Below, piece by piece: positions 27,641 to 36,739 of a DNA stretch of 64,000 bases. A program made the translations under genes and the position numbers. Under the pieces are notes generated by a model. The model saw only the letters and a list, made by a program, of their open reading frames with translations. It did no database searches and had not been told where the DNA came from. Source of the stretch: JBHGBM01 sp041946965 (GTDB taxonomy: Bacteria > Acidobacteriota > Terriglobia > Bryobacterales > Bryobacteraceae); contig JBHGBM010000010.1 in NCBI GenBank assembly GCA_041946965.1, positions 25,441-89,440 of the forward strand, given 5' to 3'. Numbering within the stretch: position 1 is the first letter of the stretch; every line of letters begins with the position of its first letter.

Positions 27641-30600
27641 TCAGAACCTGATTCTCAAATGCGCCGTCAGCTTGCGCATCCCAGCGGCGGCGGTTGCCAG
27701 GCCGTAGTTGTTGGATCCCAGAACCGTGCCCCAGTTCGTGATGGTCACGTGGTTGAGGAGATTCTGCGCCTGGAATTGGAGTTCGGCGCTGCGCCGCTCT
27801 CCGAACCGGATGGTGCGCCCCAGAGAGCCGTTCAGGAAGAAGACCGCCGGTCCGGGAATCGTGTTCCGGCCCGCGTTGCCCCACAGCCCGGCGCCGGGTG
27901 CCGTGAATGCCGCGGTGTTGAACAGCAGGCCTTCGGCGCTCACCGGCAGCCCGGTCGAGTCTGCGCGCACGGTGTTCGTCACCGCCGTCCCGGCGACTTG
28001 AGAACGGTTGCCCCCTATGATGGCGGTGAACGGCGTGCCCGAACGCACGCTGATGTTCCCGCTCACGGTCCAGTCTTTGATCAGAGCGCCCTTCCAGCCG
28101 TTAAGCAGCGTGCCGCCGGCGGCGCCCATGCCGGTACTGTACTGCATCATCACCGAAAGGTTGTGCCGCGCGTCGAAGCTGGAGAGCCCTCGCTCGGCCG
28201 CAAGGTCGAGCCAGTTCTGCGCCACGGGAGTCCCGCCCTGCCCGCGGCCGCCGGTGCCGGCATTGTCGATGGACTTCGAGAACTGGTACGAAGCGTGCGC
28301 CATGAAGCCGCTGTGGAACCGGCGGTTGAGCTGGAATTGCGCGGCGTGATAGATCGAATTCCCGTTCGAGGATTCAAAAATGTAGCCGTGCGGCAAGGCG
28401 GATTCCGGCGCTCCCGGCGGGTTCGAATTCGGAATGAACTGCTGATCGAGACGCGTGCCCTTGGTCCCCAGATAGCCGATGGTTCCGAACAGCGAGAACG
28501 GCAAGTCGTGCTGCAAAGACACGGTCCACGTCTGCGCATAGCCGACCCGGTAGTTCGGATCGACGGCGTAGGTGCTGCTGGATGCCCCGCCGGAGGCGAG
28601 CAGGAACGCGTTGCCGATGGTGAGGGGAACCAGCGCGGAGCGCGAGGCGTTCAGCACCTGGGCGAACGGCGGCTGCTGCGCCATGTTCATCGCGATCATG
28701 TTGTAGATCGAGGTGTTGTAATAGATGCCGTACCCGCCGCGGACCACTGTGGACCCTTTCGTGGACGGCCGCCAGGCGAAGCCGAACCGGGGCGAAAAAT
28801 TGTTGCGGTCCGGATGGACCAGGGTGTCCGGGAACACGCTGCCGCCGGGCAGCGCCGGAACCACGGCGGAAAAGCCGCGGGCAATTTCCAGGTTCACCAG
28901 CCGGTTGTACAGTTCCGTCATCGGCGTGGCATAGTCCCAGCGCAAGCCGAAGACCATGCTGATCTTTGAGTGGAGACGCCAATCGTCGTTCACGAAGATG
29001 CCGTAGCCCGACCCGCGGAAATACTTGTCGGGGTTGCCGTATCGTATGGAACTGGTGGTGGGCATCCCGAGCAGGAAGTCCGCAAGATCATAGCCCGTGC
29101 CGCTTTGGGCGGCGCCGTTGACAATGTAGCTGGTCGCCGAGCCGTTGAAGGAGTAAGTGCCGCGGCCGTTCGTGTCCGCGAACTGGTTGAATTGCAGGCG
29201 GCGGTAGTCGGCGCCGAACGACAGATTGTGCGAGCCGTGGATCCATAGCAGGCTTTCGCTCGCGGCGCCGGTCTGGTTGCGGTTGAGCGAGGCGTTGCCG
29301 TCGGCGAGTCCCGCGTAATTCGTAAAGCTCAGGTTGGGCGGCCCCCAGTTCATGGGATTCTGCGAAGTGCCCGCGATATTGAGCTGCGCCGCCACGTTCT
29401 CCCGGTAAGCGAAGTACGGCGAGAGCCGCTCGCGGTTCCGGCTGAACGAATAGCGCAGGTTGTTGATCAGCCGCGTGGTGAAGTTGTGCGACCAGCCGAG
29501 GTTGGCGTTGATGCCGCGGCCGGAACCGCTGTCGATGAACTGGAAGAGGTTGGGGGAGGTGGTGCTTCTGCCCTGGTAGCCGATGCCTCCGTCAAGCCGG
29601 TCCTTGTTCCCGATGCGCAGATTGGAGATGCGCGCGCTCAGGTTGTCGGAATCGCTCGAGCCGGTCCAGGACGTCTGGTAATTGCGCGCGGCGAAAGGCA
29701 GGTTCGGCTGCGGGAAGTATTTCAGCAGCGCCGAAGCCGTGCCGTTGATGCGGCTGGCCGGGATCGCGTTTCCCGGGAAGGGCGCTCCGGTGGATGGGTC
29801 GTAGATCGTGACCGGCGCTCCCGCAATGGTGGTGTTGGAAAAATCCCCGAGGCGCTCCAGGGCCGTGGGCATGTTAACGGGCTGCGAAATCGTGCCCGTC
29901 CGGCTTCGCTCGGCCTGGTAATGGAACATAAAGAAGATGTGCTTTTCCGCACTCACCAGTTTCGGGATGCGCAGCGGGCCGCCGAATACGACGCCCACAC
30001 GCGCATCGGAGTAGGAGGGCTTATCCACGCTTGCGCCGGTGACGGAGAAGGTGCGGGCGTCCCACGCGGAGTTGTTCAGGTTGAAGAAGAGGTTGCCCAT
30101 GTAGCTGTTCTGCGGGCCCCTCCGGGCGTTTCCGAAGGCACGCGCTTCGGGCCGTCCCTGCCAGCCTTCTGGCCGGCGTCGCATCTCGTCCGGACCGTGC
30201 CCGCCCGGCCCCCCGCGCATTCCGAACCCTCCGCCCGGACCTCCCATGGGAGGTCCGCCACCCGGCGGGCCGCCGCCGGGGCCGCGGGGTCCACCCGGCC
30301 CCGGGGGACCGCCGCCGCGCACGCGCATCCCGTCCTGCGGCCCCATGCCGCGCTCCCCCGGCGGACCGTCGCCGCCGGGCCCCTCCATGCCGGGGCCGCG
30401 CATCCCCATCATCCCTGGCCCGCCCATCAGATCCATGCCCGGCGGCGGCCCGCCGAAATGCCAGTCGTTCTGCTGCGGCATCCCCGCCGCGCTGCTCACG
30501 CTGCCCTGCACCAGAAACGAGTTCGCGGAGCTTTGGTTCAGGTCGGCGATCTCTTCGGTCCGAATTGTCCCCTCCTGGCCGAGCAAGGCCGCCTCCACCG

Positions 30601-31027
30601 ACTGATTCACGCTGAGCCGCTGGAACGAGCGTGCATCCCCGTTCGCCACTTGCGGCCGCACCCTGGCGGTGGCCGGCCGCGAGGTCCCGCCCCCGAAAAT
30701 CGCCTCGGCGGTTAGCATCTTCAGTTCCCACTCCGGAGCCGGCGCCACGCGCGCCACCGCGGCTTCGCGGGTCAGCTTCTCAAAGCCGAGCATCTCGATC
30801 TCGAACACCCACACGCCGTCTGCCAGGTCGGAAAAAGAGAAATAGCCGCGCTCATCCGTGGTGGTGACGGCCTTCTTGTCGCCCTGCACCGCGGTGACCG
30901 TCGCGCCGGGAACGGGCAGGCCTCCGGATTTTACGGTCCCGTGGTATTCGGAAGCCGTCAGGAGGGAGGCGGCCATAGAGATGGCCGCCAGCCGGAAAAC
31001 CCACACATATATCTGTGTTGCCGCCAT
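27641..31027 (-). CDS. TonB-dependent receptor-like protein with Gly/Pro/Met-rich insert
   Basis: The 1128-residue protein has an N-terminal hydrophobic segment, a carboxypeptidase-regulatory domain (YHGTVKSGGLPVPGATVTAV; ERGYFSFSDLADGVWVFE) and a barrel ending in a terminal phenylalanine (LTAHLRIRF). The plug is atypical: the region around VNQSVEAALLGQEG and SANSFLVQGSVSS carries weak plug features. Residues about 191-277 are extremely rich in Gly, Pro and Met with scattered Arg and Asp. The receptor is divergent from a histidine kinase/response regulator pair and coupled to a VWFA gene downstream, suggesting sensed and regulated expression. The cargo is unknown. Confidence 0.82.
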   Translation of the reverse strand: MAATQIYVWVFRLAAISMAASLLTASEYHGTVKSGGLPVPGATVTAVQGDKKAVTTTDERGYFSFSDLADGVWVFEIEMLGFEKLTREAAVARVAPAPEWELKMLTAEAIFGGGTSRPATARVRPQVANGDARSFQRLSVNQSVEAALLGQEGTIRTEEIADLNQSSANSFLVQGSVSSAAGMPQQNDWHFGGPPPGMDLMGGPGMMGMRGPGMEGPGGDGPPGERGMGPQDGMRVRGGGPPGPGGPRGPGGGPPGGGPPMGGPGGGFGMRGGPGGHGPDEMRRRPEGWQGRPEARAFGNARRGPQNSYMGNLFFNLNNSAWDARTFSVTGASVDKPSYSDARVGVVFGGPLRIPKLVSAEKHIFFMFHYQAERSRTGTISQPVNMPTALERLGDFSNTTIAGAPVTIYDPSTGAPFPGNAIPASRINGTASALLKYFPQPNLPFAARNYQTSWTGSSDSDNLSARISNLRIGNKDRLDGGIGYQGRSTTSPNLFQFIDSGSGRGINANLGWSHNFTTRLINNLRYSFSRNRERLSPYFAYRENVAAQLNIAGTSQNPMNWGPPNLSFTNYAGLADGNASLNRNQTGAASESLLWIHGSHNLSFGADYRRLQFNQFADTNGRGTYSFNGSATSYIVNGAAQSGTGYDLADFLLGMPTTSSIRYGNPDKYFRGSGYGIFVNDDWRLHSKISMVFGLRWDYATPMTELYNRLVNLEIARGFSAVVPALPGGSVFPDTLVHPDRNNFSPRFGFAWRPSTKGSTVVRGGYGIYYNTSIYNMIAMNMAQQPPFAQVLNASRSALVPLTIGNAFLLASGGASSSTYAVDPNYRVGYAQTWTVSLQHDLPFSLFGTIGYLGTKGTRLDQQFIPNSNPPGAPESALPHGYIFESSNGNSIYHAAQFQLNRRFHSGFMAHASYQFSKSIDNAGTGGRGQGGTPVAQNWLDLAAERGLSSFDARHNLSVMMQYSTGMGAAGGTLLNGWKGALIKDWTVSGNISVRSGTPFTAIIGGNRSQVAGTAVTNTVRADSTGLPVSAEGLLFNTAAFTAPGAGLWGNAGRNTIPGPAVFFLNGSLGRTIRFGERRSAELQFQAQNLLNHVTITNWGTVLGSNNYGLATAAAGMRKLTAHLRIRF
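30195..30456 (-). repeat. Gly/Pro/Met-rich low-complexity coding segment
   Basis: Inside the TonB receptor gene, about 87 codons encode imperfect short repeats such as GPGMMGMRGPGMEGPGG and GGPPGPGGPRGPGGG. The stretch starts just after a DWHF segment and ends before PDEMRRRPEG. It is in frame and free of stops, so it is a genuine protein insert and not a sequencing artefact by this evidence. A periplasmic or surface flexible linker is the simplest reading. Confidence 0.75.
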
Positions 31028-31100
31028 GTTCGTCGCCAGCCTTCCAAAGGCGTCTGCCAGTAATGGTGACTATAGGCCGGACAAGGTTTCCTGCGAAGCC

Positions 31101-31131
31101 GTAAGCTTTACGTTCTTAACGTAATCTTTAC
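31101..31131. promoter_or_regulatory. candidate response-regulator operator (CTTTAC repeats)
   Basis: Between the TonB receptor gene and the kinase gene the sequence holds CTTTAC at 31106-31111 and again at 31126-31131, 20 bases apart, with a weaker CTTAAC at 31115-31120. Each outer copy also forms part of a GTAA-n3-TTAC palindrome. Direct repeats on one DNA face are typical for OmpR/PhoB-family regulators, and the adjacent response regulator is of that family. Binding is inferred. Confidence 0.4.
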
Positions 31132-31191
31132 CGCCATACGGTGGAACGCAAATCGCGATCAGCGTACCGTAACAATAGGAGCTTTCGGCCG

Positions 31192-32949
31192 ATGCGCATG
31201 GAAAAGAGCCAACGGCGGGCGGTGCTCTCATGGCTGTTCATGGGCGCGCTGTTCGCGCTTTGCGGCGTGCTTGGCGTCTTGCAGTACCGCTGGATCGGCG
31301 TAGTCAGTGCGGCAGCGCACGACCGTTTGCTCGGCAGCCTGCGCGCCGGTCTCGGACGCCTGAGCGACGACTTCAACTCCGAAATCAGCGCCGCCGCCCG
31401 GGAGTTCGTACCGGAAATCGAGCGCGGCGCCGAGCCGCGGGCCGCTTTTCTCGCACATTACGAGCAGGCGCGGAGAACCGCGCAAAACACGCGGATGTTC
31501 AGCCGCATCGCCATCGCCATACCGCGCGGCGCATCCCCGGCGCTGCTCGTGCTCGATTCGCGGCGCGGCGTGCTGGAGGAGGCCGATTGGCCGGCGCAGT
31601 GGACGCGCATCCGGGAGCGGATCGAGGCCCGAATGAGCCTGGAACGCGGCCGCGGCGGGCCGCTTGGGCCGCTGTTTCTGGACACCTCCCCGGTCCTCGA
31701 GCTGCCGTTGATTCCGGCGCCGGCGCCCGGCGCGCCGGGTGCTCCCGGCATACGGTTCGAGCGCAGGGAGAGCGCATGGCTGCTGTTGGAACTGGACACC
31801 GAACACGCGCGCGAGGTGGTGCTGCCGCCCCTGATACAGCGGCACCTTGGTCCGGAATATCAGGTCGAAGTGCTCACGCGCACCTCGCCGGCCCAGACGA
31901 TCTACGTCTCCGACCCCGGCGAGCGCGGGCAGGTGGCGAGCCGCGCGGATGCTTCCGTGGGCCTGCTCGAGTTGCAGTGGGACCAGTTTTTCCGCCGCCG
32001 TGGGCCGCCTGGCATGCGCGAGCGCCGGCTCGTCCCTCCCGGTCCGGGCAGAGGTCCAGGCCCTGAGATGGGCCGGTGGCAGATGTTCGTGCGCCACCGC
32101 GCGGGTTCGTTGGACGCCGTGGTCTCGGCGGCCCGCTCGCGCAACCTCGCGGTCACTGCGGGCGTTCTGCTCCTGATGATCGCGAGCGCCGTGGCGTTGT
32201 TCCGTTCCACGCGCCGCGCGCAGAGGCTCGCCGAGCTCGAGATGGACTTCGTCGCCGGTGTTTCCCATGAGCTGCGGACGCCGCTTACCGTGATCCACAC
32301 CGCGGCGTACAACCTGCGGGGAAAAGTAGCCGCCAACCCAGGCCAGGTCGAGCGTTACGGCGCCCTCATTCAGCAGGAAAGCGCACGCTTGAAGCAACTG
32401 GTCGAGCAGATCTTGCGGTTCGCCGCCGCCAAGGCCGGCCGCTCGATCGGGGAACTCGAACCGGTCTCGGTGGAGAAGGTCATCGAAGACAGCCTGGAGT
32501 CGAGCAAGACGACGCTTCATGAGGCCGGGTGCGTGATCGAGAAGCGCATCGATCCGGGGCTGCCGCCCGTCATGGGCGATCGCGTGGCGCTGAAGCATGC
32601 GATCGAGAACCTGCTGATCAACGCCGCCAAGTACGGAATGGACGGAAGCAACTGGGTGGGCGTGTACGCCTCCGCGACAGGAGGCGAGGAACAGCCGGCG
32701 GTTGAAATCCGCGTTGCCGATCATGGGGCCGGCATTCCCGAAGACGAGCGCGACCAGATTTTCGAACCGTTCTTCCGCGGCCGCCGCGCATTGCAGGAGC
32801 AGGTGCACGGCACCGGTTTGGGCCTCAGTCTGGTAAAAAGTATCGTGGAGGCCCACGGAGGGGCTATCCGCGTGAACACTCAGCCCGCCAGGGGCACGGA
32901 GTTCGTGTTGTGGATCCCGGCGGTGCGGCAGGAGCCGAAACCGGCATGA
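31192..32949 (+). CDS. membrane sensor histidine kinase
   Basis: The 585-residue kinase has TM1 at about residues 11-30, a periplasmic sensor of about 290 residues with a Pro/Gly/Arg-rich end (RRLVPPGPGRGPGP), and TM2 in NLAVTAGVLLLMIASAVALF. The HisKA H-box is FVAGVSHELRTPLTVI with His359, followed by the N-box NLLINAAKYG and the ATP-binding DHGAGIPEDE and HGTGLGLSLVK. No HAMP domain is evident. The ATG at 31192 follows TAGGAG; ATG 31198 is also possible. Its stop overlaps the response regulator start (ATGA). The gene is divergent from the TonB receptor, so that receptor or its cargo is a likely regulatory target. Confidence 0.9.
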   Translation: MRMEKSQRRAVLSWLFMGALFALCGVLGVLQYRWIGVVSAAAHDRLLGSLRAGLGRLSDDFNSEISAAAREFVPEIERGAEPRAAFLAHYEQARRTAQNTRMFSRIAIAIPRGASPALLVLDSRRGVLEEADWPAQWTRIRERIEARMSLERGRGGPLGPLFLDTSPVLELPLIPAPAPGAPGAPGIRFERRESAWLLLELDTEHAREVVLPPLIQRHLGPEYQVEVLTRTSPAQTIYVSDPGERGQVASRADASVGLLELQWDQFFRRRGPPGMRERRLVPPGPGRGPGPEMGRWQMFVRHRAGSLDAVVSAARSRNLAVTAGVLLLMIASAVALFRSTRRAQRLAELEMDFVAGVSHELRTPLTVIHTAAYNLRGKVAANPGQVERYGALIQQESARLKQLVEQILRFAAAKAGRSIGELEPVSVEKVIEDSLESSKTTLHEAGCVIEKRIDPGLPPVMGDRVALKHAIENLLINAAKYGMDGSNWVGVYASATGGEEQPAVEIRVADHGAGIPEDERDQIFEPFFRGRRALQEQVHGTGLGLSLVKSIVEAHGGAIRVNTQPARGTEFVLWIPAVRQEPKPA

Positions 32950-33632
32950 GTTCCAGAATTCTTCTGGTGGAAGACGAGCCCGGGCTGGTGCTCACGCTAT
33001 CGGACCTGCTGACCGCGGAGGGCTACGAAGTCGAAAGTGCCACCACCGGACCCGCGGGGCTGGCGCGGGCGGCCAGCGAGCCGTTCGACCTGATCGTCCT
33101 CGACATCATGCTGCCCGGCATGAACGGCTTCGAGCTGTGCCGGGAGCTGCGCCGGCAAGGCAAGGACATGGCCATCCTCATGCTGACTGCCAAAACACAA
33201 CTGGCGGACCGCGTCGTGGGGCTCAAACTGGGAGGCGACGACTACCTCACCAAGCCGTTCGAGCCGCCCGAATTGCTGGCGCGAGTGGAGGCCTTGCTCC
33301 GGCGCGTGAAGAAGCAGGGGCTCGCTCCGGTTGCACGCTTTGAATTCGACAACGTCTCGGCCGATTTCGATTCGGGCGAGGTGCGCAAGGACGGCGTGCT
33401 TGTCAGCCTGGGTGCCAAAGAACTGGAGCTGCTCCGCTACCTGGTGGATCGCCGCGGCCGGCCGGTCTCCCGCGATGAGTTGCTCGAACGCGTTTGGCGG
33501 TACCAGCCTGGCGTTTCCTCCAGAACCGTCGATGTGCATGTTGCCTGGCTGCGCCAGAAGCTCGAGGATAATCCGCAGGCGCCCAAGCACATCCACACTG
33601 TCCGCAGCGTGGGGTACCGCTTTACGGCGTAG
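32946..33632 (+). CDS. OmpR/PhoB-family response regulator
   Basis: The 228-residue protein has a receiver domain with the acidic pair VEDEP, phospho-acceptor Asp53 in VLDIMLPGMNG, LMLTAK and the conserved lysine in DDYLTKPFEPPELL. The C-terminal winged helix covers about residues 135-228 (SLGAKELELLRYLVDRRGRP; RTVDVHVAWLRQKLE; VRSVGYRF). The ATG overlaps the kinase stop, making a standard coupled two-component pair. The CTTTAC repeats in front of the kinase gene are candidate binding sites, which would imply autoregulation. Confidence 0.93.
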   Translation: MSSRILLVEDEPGLVLTLSDLLTAEGYEVESATTGPAGLARAASEPFDLIVLDIMLPGMNGFELCRELRRQGKDMAILMLTAKTQLADRVVGLKLGGDDYLTKPFEPPELLARVEALLRRVKKQGLAPVARFEFDNVSADFDSGEVRKDGVLVSLGAKELELLRYLVDRRGRPVSRDELLERVWRYQPGVSSRTVDVHVAWLRQKLEDNPQAPKHIHTVRSVGYRFTA

Positions 33633-33837
33633 CGCCGCGCCGGACGGACGGCCCGGATTCCAGGATCTCGACCACGTCCCGCAACGGAATCGTTTCCGGC
33701 AGTTGCCGCACCTCCTCCGCGGAAATAAACCGTCCTTCGCCGTTCTTCCAGATCGTGACGCCGGCACGCCCCAGGCTGCGAGCATCGAAACCCTCATTCC
33801 GAAGGCGCTGGGCAAAAGTGGAAAGGTCACAGTTCAT
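33622..33837 (-). CDS. small hypothetical protein, 71 residues
   Basis: I do not recognise this family. The protein begins MNCDLSTFAQRLRNEG, contains GRAGVTIWKNGEGRFISAEE and ends with VVEILESGPSVRR; it is soluble and reads like a genuine folded sequence with balanced composition. It overlaps the 3' end of the response regulator gene by 11 bases, tail to tail. An AGG lies a few bases before the ATG. Its start is just before the region leading into the sulfatase gene on the other strand. Confidence 0.5.
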   Translation of the reverse strand: MNCDLSTFAQRLRNEGFDARSLGRAGVTIWKNGEGRFISAEEVRQLPETIPLRDVVEILESGPSVRRGATP

Positions 33838-33926
33838 TGCTACCTGGAGAGACGGGAAGCCAACGGCCGGAAAGTACGGGTGCGCATGTTAAGTTCTGTA
33901 AAATGGGCGGTGCTATGGGAGATATG

Positions 33927-35393
33927 ATGCCCACCAACACGAACACACCGTTGACCCGGCGCAGTTGCCTTCTGCAAGGGCTGGGGGCGCTGGGCGGCCT
34001 GGCCGCTCGCGCCGCTCGCGCCGCCGCGGCACGACCCAACGTGCTCTTCATCGCCGTGGACGATTTGCGCCCCGAACTCGGCTGCTATGGCCGCGACTAC
34101 ATCAAGAGCCCCAATATCGACCGCATCGCCAGGCGCGGCATGACCTTCAATCACGCCTATTGCCAGCAGGCGGTCTGTTCGCCCTCGCGGACCAGCCTGC
34201 TCACCGGCGCGCGACCGGACACCACCAGGGTCTGGGATCTGCAAACCCACTTCCGCGTCGCCACGCCGGACGTAGTGACGCTCCCCCAGCTCTTCAAGCA
34301 GAACGGGTACTTCGTTCAGGGCATCGGCAAGATCTTCCATCCCGGCTATGACGATCCGCGGTCCTGGTCCACTCCCTGGCAGACGCCGGACGCCCCGGCG
34401 TACGCGCGCCGCATAACCCCTCCGGTGAAGGACGAAGACAAAACCGGAAAAAAGAAGGGCGGGCCGGCATTCGAATCGGCCCCGGTCGCCGACGATTTCT
34501 ACAAGGACGGCAAAGTCGGGAACCAGGCCGCCGAGATCCTGCGCGGCCTTGCGAAGAAGCCCGAACCGTTCTTCTTCGCCGTGGGCTTCGCCAAGCCGCA
34601 CCTGCCCTTTGTCTCCCCCCAAAAGTATTGGGACCTCTACGATCCGGCGCGGATCGAGCTGGCACCCAATCCCTACCGTCCCAAGGGCGCGCCCGAGTAT
34701 GCGCTCGCCAACAGCGGTGAGCTGCGCAACTATGTGGGCATGCCCGCCGAAGGGCCCATTCCCGAAAACCTGGCGCGCCAGCTCAAGCACGGCTACTACG
34801 CGGCGGTCAGCTACATGGATGCGCAGCTCGGCAAGGTGCTCGACGAACTCGACCGGCAGGGCCTGGCGAACAACACCATCATCGTGCTGTGGGGCGATCA
34901 CGGCTGGAAACTCGGCGAGCACGGCGAGTGGTGCAAGCACAGCAACGTGGAAAACGACACCAACGCGCCTCTGCTGCTCTCCGTGCCGGGTATGAAACAC
35001 GCCGGCGCGCGCGCCGACGGCCTGGTGGAATTCGTCGACATCTACCCGACCCTGGCGGAGCTGGCCGGATTGCCGCTCCCCCCGCACCTCGAGGGCGCCA
35101 GCTTCAAGCCGCTGCTCGACGCCCCGGCGCGGCCCTGGAAAAAGGCGGCGTTCAGCCAGTACCCGCGCCAGCAGCGCATGGGCTATTCGATGCGCACCCA
35201 GCGGTACCGGTTCACCGTATGGGTGGGCCGGAAGGATCACTCGAAGGTGGATGCCATCGAGCTTTACGATCACCTGACCGATCCGCAGGAGAACGTCAAC
35301 GTGGCCAACCAGCCGGATCACGCTGAACTCGTGAAGAGCCTGATGGCGCAATGGCGCGCCGGCTGGCAGGGCGCCAGGCCGCCCCGCACCTAA
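33927..35393 (+). CDS. exported iduronate-2-sulfatase-like sulfatase
   Basis: The 488-residue protein begins with a Tat-type leader (TRRSCLLQGLGALGGLAARA). It shows the metal-binding AVDDLRPELGCYG, the formylglycine motif CSPSR with Cys84, and the iduronate-2-sulfatase-like continuation TGARPDTTRVWDL and GFAKPHLPFVSP. WGDHGWKLGEHGEW is the second metal/active-site motif. The family removes 2-O-sulfates from uronic acid residues in eukaryotes, but bacterial members act on varied polysaccharides. I chose ATG 33927 because GGGAG lies five bases upstream; ATG 33924 is adjacent. It is convergent with the membrane-anchored regulator gene, with stop codons overlapping. Confidence 0.85.
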   Translation: MPTNTNTPLTRRSCLLQGLGALGGLAARAARAAAARPNVLFIAVDDLRPELGCYGRDYIKSPNIDRIARRGMTFNHAYCQQAVCSPSRTSLLTGARPDTTRVWDLQTHFRVATPDVVTLPQLFKQNGYFVQGIGKIFHPGYDDPRSWSTPWQTPDAPAYARRITPPVKDEDKTGKKKGGPAFESAPVADDFYKDGKVGNQAAEILRGLAKKPEPFFFAVGFAKPHLPFVSPQKYWDLYDPARIELAPNPYRPKGAPEYALANSGELRNYVGMPAEGPIPENLARQLKHGYYAAVSYMDAQLGKVLDELDRQGLANNTIIVLWGDHGWKLGEHGEWCKHSNVENDTNAPLLLSVPGMKHAGARADGLVEFVDIYPTLAELAGLPLPPHLEGASFKPLLDAPARPWKKAAFSQYPRQQRMGYSMRTQRYRFTVWVGRKDHSKVDAIELYDHLTDPQENVNVANQPDHAELVKSLMAQWRAGWQGARPPRT

Positions 35394-36706
35394 TTCAAAA
35401 CACGGACCGCGACGATATCCGCGCGCGTGGCCAGGCGTTCCCGGACTTCCGCTCGCAGCACGAACTGAAAATGCCACTGTCCCGCGTGGGCAGGCGCCAG
35501 CGGCCTCAATCGTGCGAGCACCTGCTGAAGCCCGGCGGACCGCGAGAGGTACTCGGACGCCATCTGGCTCGCCTGGCCGTCCAGCCCGGTGACCAGCAGC
35601 AGCATGTGACGTTCGTCCACGCCGGGCAACATGGAGACGAGGCCGTATTCGATCACAGGATCCACCTGCGTTGCCGCCGCCTCCTTGAAATACACCGGCC
35701 TTTCCCCCGCCGCCGGCCGGGTGTTCTCGATGTGCCGGCGGATGCCCAGGCTGTTACCCAGACGCAGCGGATACTTGTGCAGGAGTTTGTCCACCCAGGG
35801 ATTCGCCTCGTTATGCCCGAGCAGAATGAAATTGCCCCCGCGCAGGTCGCCCCAGTTGAGCAACCGGCTCTCCTTGGTGCGTACGGAGAGGCCGTAACGG
35901 CCGAACATCTGCGCCAGGTTCACGGCGGCGATGGATTCGGCCACTCCCGTCTTCGACTCGCTCGGCCGGTAGAAAACGAACCCTCCCGGCGGAAAGCCGA
36001 AGAACCGGCGCAGGCCCCGCTCGGCATCGGGGCCGGGCCGGAAATGCTCGGGGTGCGAATCCCGCACCGTCTCGCTGGAAACATGGTGGACGACGGCGGT
36101 CTTCGAGTTCGCGAAACAGATGGTCACCCCCGCGGGGTCGCGCAACCACGGTCCCCAGATTTCTTCGATCTCCTTCGGAACGGTGGTGGCGGCCGCCGGC
36201 GAACGGGTTCCCAGCCGGCCCGCCGTGTAAGAGGCCCCGGCCAGCAGGAGCGCGGCGGCAGCCCAAGCGAGCCATTTCCACCGGCTGCGCCAGAGCGGAA
36301 CTGGCTCGGCGCGGTCCTCCGCGGTTTGAAGCCGGAATCCCGGCGCATACCGCCCCACGGGGATCTCGATGCGCACCCGGTCGGCCCGTCCCTCGCCGGC
36401 GTAATAGGCGCTGAGCTTCCGCCGCAGCACGTGCGCCTGCCGCCGCACCACGCCGTCTTCAGCGGGCGAGTAGCCTGCCGGCCTGTGGAACACGTGTACG
36501 CCGATCGCGTGTTCGTTGATCTGCGCGACGTTGCCTCGCAAAGCCAGGTCGCAGACGTACGTCAAAAAACGTTTGCACTGCTCCGACCGTTGGAACTCGC
36601 GGCTGGCACAGATCTTCTCGAGCTGCGTCCGCACTTCGAGGCTGTCCAGGCCATTACCCGTGCTCCCCGCCGTCTCCGTCGTACTCACGTTTTGCTTCCA
36701 TATCAT
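35390..36706 (-). CDS. membrane-anchored one-component regulator candidate (ToxR-like layout)
   Basis: The 438-residue protein has an N-terminal soluble domain (about residues 20-126) common in acidobacteria: CKRFLTYVCDLALRG, AIGVHVFHRPAGYSPAEDGV, VLRRKLSAYY and EIPVGRYAPGF. The last part resembles an OmpR-type winged helix in the order V-x-LRxKL then I-x-x-GxY. One transmembrane helix (about 144-162) follows basic residues, putting the N-terminus in the cytoplasm and the C-terminal 270 residues outside. That outer domain (GGNFILLGHNEANPW) is not one I recognise. DNA binding is inferred from pattern, not shown. The gene is divergent from the operon at 36820 across a tandem repeat. The ATG at 36706 lacks a ribosome binding site, so the start is uncertain. 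Confidence 0.65.
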   Translation of the reverse strand: MIWKQNVSTTETAGSTGNGLDSLEVRTQLEKICASREFQRSEQCKRFLTYVCDLALRGNVAQINEHAIGVHVFHRPAGYSPAEDGVVRRQAHVLRRKLSAYYAGEGRADRVRIEIPVGRYAPGFRLQTAEDRAEPVPLWRSRWKWLAWAAAALLLAGASYTAGRLGTRSPAAATTVPKEIEEIWGPWLRDPAGVTICFANSKTAVVHHVSSETVRDSHPEHFRPGPDAERGLRRFFGFPPGGFVFYRPSESKTGVAESIAAVNLAQMFGRYGLSVRTKESRLLNWGDLRGGNFILLGHNEANPWVDKLLHKYPLRLGNSLGIRRHIENTRPAAGERPVYFKEAAATQVDPVIEYGLVSMLPGVDERHMLLLVTGLDGQASQMASEYLSRSAGLQQVLARLRPLAPAHAGQWHFQFVLRAEVRERLATRADIVAVRVLN

Positions 36707-36739
36707 AACGCAGACCAAAGGCTGGATTTCCGCGCTCAA

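Noticed and set aside
25575..31027. The VWFA and TonB pair as a phage or T6SS-like contractile system
   Set aside because: No sheath, tube or baseplate proteins are present; both proteins match known acidobacterial envelope families.
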